From an uncultured Blautia sp. (GTDB lineage Bacteria > Bacillota > Clostridia > Lachnospirales > Lachnospiraceae), in assembly GCA_934364795.1 (NCBI GenBank), contig CAKRMK010000006.1, positions 59,974 to 123,973 on the forward strand: a stretch of DNA of 64,000 nt. The letters are read 5' to 3'. Under the pieces are notes generated by a model, which saw only the letters and a program-made list of their open reading frames with translations, was not told where the DNA came from and made no database searches. A program made the translations under genes and the position numbers. This document shows positions 1-8,260 of the stretch, in pieces; positions within the stretch are counted from its first letter, which is position 1, and each line of letters starts with the position of its first letter.

Positions 1-44
1 TTTTCTCCACCTCTTAATCGTCTTGGTCTTTTGATCAGTTCCAT
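1..44 (-). CDS. hemB: Delta-aminolevulinic acid dehydratase (porphobilinogen synthase), N-terminal fragment cut by window edge
   Basis: Only the first 14 codons are inside the window. The reading begins [11 protein letters not shown], which is the usual N-terminus of HemB, the enzyme that condenses two 5-aminolevulinate molecules into porphobilinogen in the cytoplasm. An AGGAG ribosome binding site lies inside the end of the upstream hemC/cobA/hemD fusion, and the hemB ATG overlaps that gene's TGA by 10 bases, so the two are probably translationally coupled. The rest of the gene runs off the left edge. Identification rests on the short start sequence plus the hemA-sirC-hemC-hemD-hemB order known from Clostridium josui. 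Confidence 0.8.
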   Translation of the reverse strand, partial: MELIKRPRRLRGGE

Positions 45-2491
45 TTTTCTTCACTCCTCTTCAGTGTCATAACCAGTTCGATCAGACTGTCGATCGTAGC
101 TTTTTCTGACATATATGTTATCATTCCATAAGCATCAGCTGCCGCCTTTGTCTGCTTTCCAATGCATGCAGCATGTACTTTCGAATAATCAAGGCCTTTT
201 GTACTGTTAACAAACCCTTTTACAGTGGATGCGCTTGTAAACACTGCAAGGTCAATGTTTCCCTCTTCAAACTCTTTTTTCTCATCAATCAGAGGGCTGT
301 TTTCATATTCTGTGTGATAAGTAGGAATATCATCAACCTGCGCCCCTGTTTTTTCCAGTTCTAAGACAAGATTCTGATTGCCAGCCAAAGCACGGGGGAT
401 AAGAATCTTTTCTTTACCAGATAACTGCTCTGCCAGCTCCTTGCCAAGGGTATCCCCATCATAAACAGAAGGCATAAAGTCTGCATAAATTCCCTTTTCC
501 AGAAGTTTCTTTTTGGTACCTTCTCCGATAACTGCAATTTTTATCCTTCCAAGGCGGCGCACATCCATCTGCTTTGCCGCCATTTCCTTCCAGAAAATTT
601 CAACGCCAAGAGGACTTGTAAATACAAGCCAGTCATAAGTTTCAAAAGTCTCAAAAGCCTGATACAGACGGCTTTGATCCTCAAGAGGCGTAATACTGAT
701 AGACGGAAGCTCCAGTACCTCGGCACCTTTTTCCCGCAGCTTTGCAGCTGTTCTGGATATATTTTCTTTTGGTCTTGTGACAAGGATCTTAAAGCCTGCC
801 AGAGGCAATTTTTCATACCAGGCAAAATCATCTGCCAGAGTGCAGACCTTTCCTACCACAATAATGGCCGGTGTCTGTATTTTCTGTCTGTCTGCCTCTT
901 CTTTCAAAGTGGCAACCGTTGCCACAACCCTTCTCTGACCTGCTGTGGTTCCTTTTGCCAAAACGGCTGCCGGCATATCCGGGGACATTCCTGCTTTCAT
1001 AAGTCCCTGGCAGATATCCTCCATTGCTGTAACGCCCATAAGAAAAACAAGTGTGCCTTTTGTGTGCACAAGAGCTTCAAAATCAATATCGTAATCCATT
1101 CCCTGGCGTTTATGTCCGGTAATAATATGGACAGAAGAACAGAAATCTCTGTGTGTTACCGGAATTCCATTATACGCTGGTACAGAAACAGGAGAAGTAA
1201 CTCCCGGAACAATTTCATAAGGAATTCCCTCTTTTGTGAGAAGCTCCAGCTCCTCGCCCCCTCTTCCAAACAGGAAAGGGTCACCGCCTTTTAAGCGGAC
1301 CACTTTGTTTCCTTTTTTTGCTTCTTCTAAAAGCACCTGATTGATCTGTTCCTGGGGCATGGTATGATGTCCGGCGCGTTTTCCCACATTGATCAGTCTG
1401 GCTGAATATGGAATCTTCGTAAGAATTCCCTGTCCTACAAGACTGTCATAGACCACTACATCTGCCTGTTCTAAAACCTGTAAGCCTTTCAGGGTAAAAA
1501 GCCCCACATCTCCGGGGCCAGCCCCAACCAGCCATACTTTTCCAACATTCTTCCCTGACACTTTTTGCTCTTTCTCCTGTAAATCTTTCTTATTTTCTGC
1601 CAAATTTTCCTTACATGCTTCTTTCAGTTCTTTTGCAAGAGAAATCCCAAGCTCCTCAGGCTGCTCTATACTGCCTGTTTTACTGCCCTTCAAATAACGT
1701 CCTGTACTCTCATCATAATAAAGTCCCCGCAGAAAAATCTGGTTTTCTTTTATTTCTCCATAAGCAGCCACCGGAGAAGTGCAGCCTCCGTCTAAATATT
1801 TCACAAAGGCTCTTTCTGCATCTGCAAGCACATGTGCATCCCTGTCATCGTATCCTTCCAGGAAATCATAGTCCAGTGTATTCTTTCCCTGAACTGCAAG
1901 AATTCCCTGTCCTGCTGCCGGTATCATTTCATCCGGGGAAAAATAACGGCTGATTCTTTCTTCCAGTCCCAGACGCTTCAGTCCGGCTGCTGCAAGAATC
2001 AAAGCAGAATATTCTCCAGAATCCAGTTTTTTCAGACGAGTCTGAAGGTTTCCGCGAATGCTTTTTACTTCCATTTCCGGATAAAGTTCCTTTAACTGCA
2101 GTGTACGGCGAAGGCTGGAACATCCAATGGGCTTTGACGGATCAAGCTTCGTTACGCCTTCTGGCAAAACCAGAACATCCCTGGGATCCTCTCTTTTTGA
2201 AAAAGCAAGAAGAGGCAGTTCATCCGGAACCTCCATAGGCATATCCTTCAGACTGTGTACAGAAAGCTGGCTTTTTCCTTCCAGAAGTGCTTTATCCAGC
2301 TCTTTTACAAAAAGTCCTTTCCCTCCGATTTTGTCCAGTGTACGGTCCAGAATCTTATCTCCTGTGGTTTTCATGGTAAGGATTTCTACATCCAGCCCCG
2401 GATTTTTTTCCACAATATAATCCCTGACCATCTCACTTTGCAAAACTGCAAGTTTGCTTTCTCTGCTTCCAATCACTACTTTCTTACTCAT
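35..2491 (-). CDS. hemC/cobA/hemD: Porphobilinogen deaminase / uroporphyrinogen-III C-methyltransferase / uroporphyrinogen-III synthase triple fusion
   Basis: An 818-residue protein with three enzymes in one chain. Residues about 1-295 are HemC, with the dipyrromethane-cofactor cysteine (Cys237, in [12 protein letters not shown]). After a charged linker, residues about 317-560 are the SAM-dependent methyltransferase CobA/SUMT (GAGPGD and [14 protein letters not shown] motifs). Residues about 565-815 are HemD (begins [10 protein letters not shown]). Together they take porphobilinogen to precorrin-2, the branch point for siroheme and cobalamin. I start at the ATG at 2491 ([10 protein letters not shown]) because it overlaps the upstream gene's TAA by 8 bases; an in-frame extension of ten codons upstream lies inside that gene. 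CobA-HemD fusions are common in Clostridia; adding HemC is less usual. Confidence 0.95.
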   Translation of the reverse strand: MSKKVVIGSRESKLAVLQSEMVRDYIVEKNPGLDVEILTMKTTGDKILDRTLDKIGGKGLFVKELDKALLEGKSQLSVHSLKDMPMEVPDELPLLAFSKREDPRDVLVLPEGVTKLDPSKPIGCSSLRRTLQLKELYPEMEVKSIRGNLQTRLKKLDSGEYSALILAAAGLKRLGLEERISRYFSPDEMIPAAGQGILAVQGKNTLDYDFLEGYDDRDAHVLADAERAFVKYLDGGCTSPVAAYGEIKENQIFLRGLYYDESTGRYLKGSKTGSIEQPEELGISLAKELKEACKENLAENKKDLQEKEQKVSGKNVGKVWLVGAGPGDVGLFTLKGLQVLEQADVVVYDSLVGQGILTKIPYSARLINVGKRAGHHTMPQEQINQVLLEEAKKGNKVVRLKGGDPFLFGRGGEELELLTKEGIPYEIVPGVTSPVSVPAYNGIPVTHRDFCSSVHIITGHKRQGMDYDIDFEALVHTKGTLVFLMGVTAMEDICQGLMKAGMSPDMPAAVLAKGTTAGQRRVVATVATLKEEADRQKIQTPAIIVVGKVCTLADDFAWYEKLPLAGFKILVTRPKENISRTAAKLREKGAEVLELPSISITPLEDQSRLYQAFETFETYDWLVFTSPLGVEIFWKEMAAKQMDVRRLGRIKIAVIGEGTKKKLLEKGIYADFMPSVYDGDTLGKELAEQLSGKEKILIPRALAGNQNLVLELEKTGAQVDDIPTYHTEYENSPLIDEKKEFEEGNIDLAVFTSASTVKGFVNSTKGLDYSKVHAACIGKQTKAAADAYGMITYMSEKATIDSLIELVMTLKRSEEKWN

Positions 2492-2969
2492 AACTGTCCT
2501 CGTCTTTAGCCATTTCTTCAAGCAATGCCTGGATTTTCTCCCTGACAGCTTTGGCCTTTTTATGATTCATTCCGCTTGCTGTGATTCCCACAACCACATC
2601 ATCCTTCAGGCAGATACCCGGAAAATAAAAGTCACACAGATTTTTATCACTGGCAACATTTACATAGATTCCTTCTTCTTTACATGTGCGGTAGATTTCT
2701 TCATTTAATTCTCTGTTATTTGTCACTGCAAACACCATGTATGCCATGGCAAAATCTGCTTTTTTTACCGGGCGGGCCTGTATCTGGATCTTTCCCATTT
2801 TTCCCAGCTCCCACAGATCTGCAGTCATTTTCGGTGCTACAACTGTAATATTCCTTGTAAAAAGCAAAAGTGCCTTTACACGGCGTGTGGCAATAGTTCC
2901 GCCCCCTACTACCACAACATTTTTATTGGACAAATCTACATAAAGCGGAAAATACCGTTTATTTTTCAT
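2484..2969 (-). CDS. sirC: NAD-dependent precorrin-2 dehydrogenase (siroheme synthase N-terminal type)
   Basis: A 161-residue protein of the CysG N-terminal/Met8/SirC family that oxidises precorrin-2 to sirohydrochlorin using NAD. The Rossmann motif VVGGGTIATRRVKALL sits at residues about 20-35, and the family's SGMNHKKAKAVREKI stretch is near the C-terminus. It is much shorter than full CysG (about 450 residues) and has no methyltransferase domain; that activity is supplied by the CobA segment of the next gene. It overlaps hemA upstream by 11 bases and the fusion gene downstream by 8. With CbiK nearby, the product is probably metallated with cobalt for B12, but siroheme formation is also possible. 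Confidence 0.9.
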   Translation of the reverse strand: MKNKRYFPLYVDLSNKNVVVVGGGTIATRRVKALLLFTRNITVVAPKMTADLWELGKMGKIQIQARPVKKADFAMAYMVFAVTNNRELNEEIYRTCKEEGIYVNVASDKNLCDFYFPGICLKDDVVVGITASGMNHKKAKAVREKIQALLEEMAKDEDSYE

Positions 2970-4188
2970 ATGTTTTCTCCAGTCCGGCTACACATTCCAG
3001 AAATGCCTTCTCATTCATGCTGTCTCTTAAACCAAACAGCATTTTGTTTACTACCTTCTCCATTGCTTTGTCTACTGCACCCATCAGCTTCTCTTTTTCC
3101 TCTTCTTCCAGAGGGCTGTTTTTCAGAGGTTTCATAATCCGCAGATTAAAATCGTTGACTGCGTTTTCCTTGATTTCCTGGATTCTCGGGATCAGTTCCT
3201 TTCCATCCAGCCATTTAAAAAACTCCTCCATCTGCTCCCTTACGATCCTGCCTGCGGCTTCTAAATTTTCCTGAAGCTCTGCGGGTGTTTCGTCCATGCG
3301 GAAGCTGTCCATGTCAAATAAAGTGACGCCCTCGAATCTGCCTACCTCCGGCTCAATGTCTCTTGGCACGGCAAGGTCGATGAGAATAATATTTTTCTCA
3401 AGTTCCAGATCCTCAAACAATTCCTCCCGGAGAGTAAAATTGGGGCTTGCAGTTGCGCTTACTACCAGGTCACACTTGGGAAGGTACTCCATTCTTTCCC
3501 CGTAATTGATTCGCTTGCAGCCAAATGGGATGTTTACCACACCGCTTCGGTACTGTCTTACAGTGACCGTTACATCTGCCCCTGCCTCTTCTAAAGCCTG
3601 GGCGGCTACCTTTCCCATTTCTCCGTTTCCAATTACCATACAGGCTTTACCGGAAACAGAGTAGCCCTGTTTTTCCAGCATCTGGATAGCCTGGTGGATT
3701 ACGGAAGGGTTGCCGTGGGAAAAGGGAACTTCTGTCTTGATCTTCTTGCCTGCGGTGACGGCCATACGGAAAAGGACTTCCAGGGCTCCGTCTGTGGTGA
3801 AGTGCTCTCTTGCAATTCCAAGAGCATCCTTTACCTGAGTGAGAATCTGGTCTTCTCCAAGGATCTGGGACTTCAGACCAGATGCAAGGTAGAAAAGGTG
3901 TTCTACGGCATCGTGGCCTTCCCGTCTGGTAAAATATTTCCGGTATTCATCGTTGTGGACATTTTTCAGTCTGCACAGCTCTTCATACAGGGAAACCTCT
4001 GCTTCCTCATCTACGCTTGCCCATACTTCCAGGCGGTTGCATGTGGAAAGTATGATGCAGCCGTAAATTCCCGGCTGTTCCTTTATTTTTTCCATGGCCT
4101 CCCCTGCATTTTTCTTTGTAAATGCAAATAAGGCTCGTATATCTACGGGAGCCATACTATGATCGATTCCAATCATGGAAATACTCAT
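2959..4188 (-). CDS. hemA: Glutamyl-tRNA reductase
   Basis: A 409-residue HemA, the NADPH-dependent reductase that turns glutamyl-tRNA into glutamate-1-semialdehyde, the committed step of C5-pathway tetrapyrrole synthesis. The nucleophilic cysteine is in STCNRLEVW near residue 50, followed by the GEDQIL motif and a Rossmann segment (VIGNGEMGKVAAQALEEAGA). The start MSISMIGIDHS has an AAGGAG site just upstream. It is the first gene of the hem cluster and has its own promoter (4278-4306) and a structured leader ending in a U tract about 10 bases before the ribosome binding site, so attenuation is likely. Confidence 0.95.
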   Translation of the reverse strand: MSISMIGIDHSMAPVDIRALFAFTKKNAGEAMEKIKEQPGIYGCIILSTCNRLEVWASVDEEAEVSLYEELCRLKNVHNDEYRKYFTRREGHDAVEHLFYLASGLKSQILGEDQILTQVKDALGIAREHFTTDGALEVLFRMAVTAGKKIKTEVPFSHGNPSVIHQAIQMLEKQGYSVSGKACMVIGNGEMGKVAAQALEEAGADVTVTVRQYRSGVVNIPFGCKRINYGERMEYLPKCDLVVSATASPNFTLREELFEDLELEKNIILIDLAVPRDIEPEVGRFEGVTLFDMDSFRMDETPAELQENLEAAGRIVREQMEEFFKWLDGKELIPRIQEIKENAVNDFNLRIMKPLKNSPLEEEEKEKLMGAVDKAMEKVVNKMLFGLRDSMNEKAFLECVAGLEKTYEK

Positions 4189-4208
4189 CTTATGTAATTT
4201 CTCCTTCT

Positions 4209-4267
4209 AAAAAAACTTGCGGTTTCTTCGTCAGGGCAGCTTCCCTTAAAGCAAGTCTGCACTGACG
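4209..4267 (-). promoter_or_regulatory. Structured hemA leader with attenuator-like stem and U tract
   Basis: Read on the minus strand, the leader has an 11-base arm (CGTCAGTGCAG) pairing with CTGCCCTGACG apart from one mismatch. The loop contains ACTTGC, which can pair with GCAAGT just downstream (4215-4220 with 4251-4256). GCAAGT is followed directly by a run of seven T residues, then the AAGGAG site. The two stems are interleaved, so they form either a pseudoknot or two exclusive folds, one being a terminator. No known riboswitch class is recognised. Confidence 0.55.
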
Positions 4268-4277
4268 TCCATTGCCC

Positions 4278-4306
4278 ATTTTACTAATTTGACCGGGTAT
4301 TGTCAA
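4278..4306 (-). promoter_or_regulatory. Predicted sigma-A promoter of the hemA cluster
   Basis: On the minus strand a perfect TTGACA (4301-4306) is separated by 17 bases from TAAAAT (4278-4283). The predicted start falls near 4271, about 83 bases before the hemA ATG. Confidence 0.8.
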
Positions 4307-4451
4307 TAAAACCTGGAAAAAGGTTTCCCGTTTTTGAAAGTACAATGTTACTGTTCATTCCGTTCACAGCAACACGCTTTGCGATGCACAGAAATCATGC
4401 TTTGCGTTATTTCGCGCCGAGGTTCTCGGGTTTTCTGTGAGCTTTGCTCAC

Positions 4452-4495
4452 AAAAAAGACCGGATGCCCCATCTTATATACCAGCATCCAGTCTC
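4452..4495 (-). terminator. Intrinsic terminator downstream of cbiK
   Basis: A ten-base near-perfect stem (GACTGGATGC with GCATCCGGTC, one G-T wobble) is followed by six T residues on the minus strand. It lies 80 bases after the cbiK stop and separates cbiK from the hemA promoter, so cbiK and hemA are separate transcription units. Confidence 0.85.
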
Positions 4496-4574
4496 ATTTA
4501 TTTTCTTAATTCAGAAGCAGTATAGCCCGCACTATGCTATCTTCTGCATTCGCTTATCCAAGAAAACTTTTAGA

Positions 4575-5363
4575 TTATTTGGCAGCCTTGGCATGCTCCA
4601 CGAAAATATGGCGGATGCTTTCGTATTCCCCAAGGCCCCTCAGGACGGTTTCTACTTCATAGCCTTTCTTGCTGATGATGATTTTCCAGGAATCTGGTTC
4701 GTCACCGGCCATGTCGTTTTTGGCGTGGTCTCCTGCGACAATCATAAATGGTGCAATTACCACCTTCTTTGGTCCGCATTTTTCCAGCTGCTTTAATACC
4801 TGGGAAATCTCCGGGTAGCCTTCTACAGTTCCCACAATCACATTTTCGTGTCCCATATCCTTAAATCGGTAGTCAAGGGCTGCATAAACTGCGTTAGCGT
4901 AATGCTCGGTTCCATGACCCATAAGTACCAGTGCAGTTTCTTTATCCTCAATTGCCGGGAATGCCTCCGCAATGGCCTTTACTACCAGCTTATTATCTTC
5001 TTCTGTGGTAAGAAGAGGAGTTCCGAATGAAACAGACTGAAACTGCCCTTCATATGCAAGTACATCTTCTTTCATAAGATCGTTCTCCACGCCGTTCATA
5101 ACGTGGGTTGGCTGAACCAGTACATCTGTGATGCCGTCTCTTAACATGCGTTCCATAGCTTCTTTTACATTGTCATAGTGAATGCCGTCTCTTTTTTCCA
5201 GTCTGGCAAGGATCATTTTGCTGGTCCATGCCCGGTAAAGACTATAGTCCTCAAATGCAGCTTTTAAATCTTCCTCTATGGCATCGATTGTTACTTTTCT
5301 GGTGTCGCTGTGGCTGGTTCCAAAGCTCACTGCGAGAATTGCTTTTTTGGCTGTTTCGCCCAT
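4575..5363 (-). CDS. cbiK: Sirohydrochlorin cobaltochelatase
   Basis: A 262-residue class II chelatase that inserts Co2+ into sirohydrochlorin, the entry step of the anaerobic corrin pathway. The N-terminal VSFGTSHSDTRKVTI and the metal-site histidine segment VLMGHGTEHYANA are typical of CbiK. I choose the ATG at 5363 (MGETAKKAIL) because GGAGG lies eight bases upstream; the in-frame ATG at 5396 has no such site. No signal peptide, so the protein is cytoplasmic. It has its own terminator and sits directly upstream of the hemA unit that makes its substrate, apart from the main cbi operon. Confidence 0.92.
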   Translation of the reverse strand: MGETAKKAILAVSFGTSHSDTRKVTIDAIEEDLKAAFEDYSLYRAWTSKMILARLEKRDGIHYDNVKEAMERMLRDGITDVLVQPTHVMNGVENDLMKEDVLAYEGQFQSVSFGTPLLTTEEDNKLVVKAIAEAFPAIEDKETALVLMGHGTEHYANAVYAALDYRFKDMGHENVIVGTVEGYPEISQVLKQLEKCGPKKVVIAPFMIVAGDHAKNDMAGDEPDSWKIIISKKGYEVETVLRGLGEYESIRHIFVEHAKAAK

Positions 5364-5587
5364 TTTGTTTTCCTCCATAATTCCGATAATTTTCATACAT
5401 GGTGATGCTGCTTACAGTCCCATGCCCATTTCGTAACGATTAAATGCCTCCGCGTATTCCTGAAATTTGATATTTTCAGATAAATTTTATTATAACTTAC
5501 ATGCTATACAGAGTAAAGATATTCTTTTATTTCCGGTTGCCCGGTGGAAACATTTATGGTAAATTTTATCTGGAGGTATACAGACTT

Positions 5588-6367
5588 ATGACAGAGAATC
5601 AGAACAAAGTAATAGAGCTTATAAAGCAGACAGGGCCCCTGATTTTTCAGGAAATGACCCATGAGAAGGTTACGGAAAAAGGGGCTGCGGATTATGTGAC
5701 AAATGTGGATGTGGCAGTACAGAATTTTCTGAAGGACGCTCTTTCCAAAGAGTTTCCTGATATTGCATTAATTGCCGAGGAAAAGGAAAACCTTGGGCTG
5801 GATCCGGCGAAATCCTACTGGATTCTGGATCCGATTGACGGAACTACCAACCTGATCCGGGATTACCACCTCAGTGCAGTGTCCCTGGGACTTTATGAAA
5901 ATGGTGAGATTACCTTCGGAGTTGTTTACAATCCGTTTACAGAAGAACTTTTCTGTGGTGCAAAGAAAGAAGGCGCATTTTTAAACGGAGTGCCAATCCA
6001 TGTCTCTGACCAGCCAGAGTTTAAGGACGCCGTGATTTCCTTTGGATCTTCCCCTTATGAGAAAAATCGAGCGAAGGATCTGTTCCCGGTATTTTATAAT
6101 GTGTTTATGAACTGCGCGGATTTCAGAAGAACCGGGTCCGCTGCCCTTGACCTTTGTTACGTAGCATGTGGCAGACAGCATGCCTTTCTGGAGCAGAATC
6201 TGAAGCCCTGGGATTACAGCGGCGCTGCAGTCATTCTCACAGAAGCAGGCGGCACCATCTCTGACTGGAAAAATGAGAAGCTGCCGTATCTGGCAAACGC
6301 GGATATCCTGGCCTGTGTTCCACAATTCCGGGAAATATTACTTAAGCTAATTGAACAAAAATATTGA
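5588..6367 (+). CDS. Inositol monophosphatase family protein
   Basis: A 259-residue Mg2+-dependent phosphatase of the IMPase/FIG family. It has the metal-binding motifs GAADYVTNVDVAVQ, the EE pair, WILDPIDGTTNLIRDY, and the C-terminal WDYSGAAVILTEAGG. The start at 5588 has GGAGG nine to ten bases upstream; a longer reading from 5501 has no ribosome binding site and a leader unlike the family. It stands alone on the plus strand between minus-strand genes. Its substrate cannot be told from sequence: inositol-1-phosphate, NADP or other sugar phosphates are all possible. Confidence 0.88.
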   Translation: MTENQNKVIELIKQTGPLIFQEMTHEKVTEKGAADYVTNVDVAVQNFLKDALSKEFPDIALIAEEKENLGLDPAKSYWILDPIDGTTNLIRDYHLSAVSLGLYENGEITFGVVYNPFTEELFCGAKKEGAFLNGVPIHVSDQPEFKDAVISFGSSPYEKNRAKDLFPVFYNVFMNCADFRRTGSAALDLCYVACGRQHAFLEQNLKPWDYSGAAVILTEAGGTISDWKNEKLPYLANADILACVPQFREILLKLIEQKY

Positions 6368-6408
6368 TCTGCAAAATGTGTGTTGCAATTTGCGAAAAAT
6401 TTTGTCTG

Positions 6409-6441
6409 AACTCTCCGTCATTGTAAAAAAGGCGGAGAGTT
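6409..6441. repeat. Nine-base inverted repeat between convergent genes
   Basis: AACTCTCCG (6409-6417) and CGGAGAGTT (6433-6441) form a perfect stem around an A-rich loop, between the phosphatase gene (plus) and the radical SAM gene (minus). It lacks a proper T tract on either strand, so it is a weak terminator at best. Confidence 0.5.
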
Positions 6442-6478
6442 TGGTATAAACAGGCTCTAAAGTATTTTAGACAGAGAG

Positions 6479-7120
6479 TTATTCTGCCGTATACTCTCTT
6501 ACCCGCAGCGGGAATCCCAGCTTCTCTGCCACTTTGCGGCTTTTCTCAACATTCTCTTCCCCAATGCAGTCTACTACTGTAAATTTCACATTTTTGGTAT
6601 ACTGCTTGCAGTCTGTGGCAAATTTCAGCATTGCATCAAAGGCCCTCTCCCCGTATGCCGGACGGACCACTTCGTTGTAGGATTTAGCATCTGGCATGTT
6701 CAGGCTGATGGAAACTACGTCTACTGCGGAACAGACCTCTTTCGCAATGGATCTCTTGTTGGTCAGGTCACCAAGACCATTTGTATTAAGGCGAAGCTTG
6801 ATTCCTGCACAGGGGTTTCCATCCCGGTCAAGATGCGCCGGATATTTTCTTCTCATGTACTCGCTGACTGCCAGCAGCTTGTCCAGCGCCATGGTTGGCT
6901 CTCCATAGCCGCAGAAAACAGCCTCCTTGTAGCCGGAGAAATCAAATGCATCGATTGCCTTGTAAATTTCCTCCATAGTGGGCTCTTTGTCAAACCATAA
7001 ATTCTTTGCCTCTCCTACAGAATCCCCGTTGTTGCGGATGCAGAAAGTACAATTGCAGGGACATTTATTTGTCAGATTAAAATATACCTCATCATTATAA
7101 CAATAAACAATATCAGCCAT
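6479..7120 (-). CDS. Radical SAM protein of the TatD-associated type
   Basis: A 213-residue radical SAM protein. The [4Fe-4S] motif CPCNCTFC is at residues about 19-26 (CxxxCxxC), followed by GYGEPT, the usual glycine-rich SAM-contact region. The short length and the FNLTNKCPCNCTFCIRN start match the family often found next to or fused to TatD nucleases. No tatD gene is in view here. I start at the ATG at 7120 (MADIVYCYND), preceded by AAAGG; a GTG three codons upstream is the alternative. It follows the pyridoxal kinase gene by 15 bases on the same strand and may be co-transcribed. The reaction is unknown. Confidence 0.8.
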   Translation of the reverse strand: MADIVYCYNDEVYFNLTNKCPCNCTFCIRNNGDSVGEAKNLWFDKEPTMEEIYKAIDAFDFSGYKEAVFCGYGEPTMALDKLLAVSEYMRRKYPAHLDRDGNPCAGIKLRLNTNGLGDLTNKRSIAKEVCSAVDVVSISLNMPDAKSYNEVVRPAYGERAFDAMLKFATDCKQYTKNVKFTVVDCIGEENVEKSRKVAEKLGFPLRVREYTAE

Positions 7121-7135
7121 GATATACACACCTTT

Positions 7136-8047
7136 CTATTTCTTTTTACATAATTCTCCAAGATATTTCTCAAAGCAGACTCCATCATTCCGGTCGGTTC
7201 CCTCTTTAACGGTTTCTGAAATTGCTTTGGAGAGAAAATCTACTGCCAGTTTCACGCAGTCTATCATGGACATACCACGCACCAGGCCTGCGCTTAAAAC
7301 CGATGCGAACAGATCCCCGGTTCCGGAATAGCTGCCACCTTCTTTCCTGGCAAAATACCAGGAGAGCGCACCATTTTCTACTACCAGATTTCCCATCTGG
7401 GTTTGTGCCTCTTTTTTCCCGGTACTTACCGTCATTCCCTGAGAATTTTTTTCATATTCGATCCCGGTAATCACAGCAGCCTGCAAATGAAAACGTTCTG
7501 CCATTTCTTTTCCGATTTTCCCAATCACTTCCAAGCGTTTCTCCCCTGTCAGAGCCATCAGGGATGCGTAGATTTCTTCCATCTCTGCCTTCCCGTACAG
7601 TAAAAGCAATGCTTCTGTAAGATTTGGCGTAATCACCTGGGCACAGTCTGCAAGCTGGAGCATTTTTTTTTGAAGCCCTTCTGTGTAAATCCCATAAGCA
7701 CTGCCGTTGTCTCCCATTACCGGGTCCACCAGAACCATAGTGTCTGGACCACGAAATCTTCTGAAAAAATCCAGGATCTTATCTGCCTGTTTCTCATCTG
7801 CCAAAAATCCGGTATAGATTCCATCTGGTGCAAATCCAAGTTTTTCCCATTCATCCATAACTTTTTCCATATGACCTGTATAATCACAGGCATAGTAAGA
7901 TGGGTAGCCAGTCTGGTTGCTAAGAACCGCCGTTGGAAGCGGCACCGCCTGCATACCCATTACCGAAATTACGGGAATAGCGGCTGTCAGCGAGCACTTT
8001 CCCAACCCGGACAGATCCTGAATCACTGCTATTTTTTTCAAATCCAT
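7136..8047 (-). CDS. pdxK: Pyridoxal/pyridoxamine kinase (PfkB-like superfamily)
   Basis: A 303-residue kinase that phosphorylates pyridoxal-type vitamers. It has the family's N-terminal IAVIQDLSGLGKCSL, the substrate region LSNQTGY, VDPVMGDNG, and the ATP/anion-hole motif GTGDLFAS near residue 245. The chosen ATG (8047) has AGGAG only two bases upstream; the next in-frame TTG (two codons on) has better spacing and could be the true start. The gene diverges from a MocR/PdxR regulator at 8261, the usual partner of vitamin B6 genes, which supports a pyridoxal rather than a thiamine-precursor substrate. Confidence 0.85.
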   Translation of the reverse strand: MDLKKIAVIQDLSGLGKCSLTAAIPVISVMGMQAVPLPTAVLSNQTGYPSYYACDYTGHMEKVMDEWEKLGFAPDGIYTGFLADEKQADKILDFFRRFRGPDTMVLVDPVMGDNGSAYGIYTEGLQKKMLQLADCAQVITPNLTEALLLLYGKAEMEEIYASLMALTGEKRLEVIGKIGKEMAERFHLQAAVITGIEYEKNSQGMTVSTGKKEAQTQMGNLVVENGALSWYFARKEGGSYSGTGDLFASVLSAGLVRGMSMIDCVKLAVDFLSKAISETVKEGTDRNDGVCFEKYLGELCKKK

Positions 8048-8172
8048 CACTCCTGTAAAAAGATATTGTTCATTGCTGTCCACCTGCCCAGAGCATGCCA
8101 CCAAAGACCGTCTGAAAGCTATACTCCCAGAGAATTCCAGAGAATTGCTCATGAACAGCAGCTTCTAATACC

Positions 8173-8214
8173 TTGTAAATTTTATGTTTATATTGTAGAA
8201 TAACACCTAAGTGT
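8173..8214 (+). promoter_or_regulatory. Predicted promoter and palindromic operator upstream of the MocR-type regulator
   Basis: TTGTAA (8173-8178) and TAGAAT (8196-8201) are spaced by exactly 17 bases. Immediately after, ACACCTAAGTGT (8203-8214) is an ACAC/GTGT palindrome at the expected start site, in the 213-base gap between the divergent pdxK and regulator genes. Autoregulation through this site is an inference. Confidence 0.55.
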
Positions 8215-8260
8215 ATGTATAAAAATATCCAAATCAAACTTTTTTAGAGGGGACAGTTTT

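Noticed and set aside
4437-4451. GTGAGC/GCTCAC small hairpin next to the cbiK terminator
   Set aside because: Six-base stem without a T tract or any start codon context; a distinct function cannot be supported.
5412-5486. A 24-codon open stretch upstream of cbiK ending in EMGMGL
   Set aside because: It looks like natural protein sequence but has no start codon or known homology; at most a gene scar, and too short to support.
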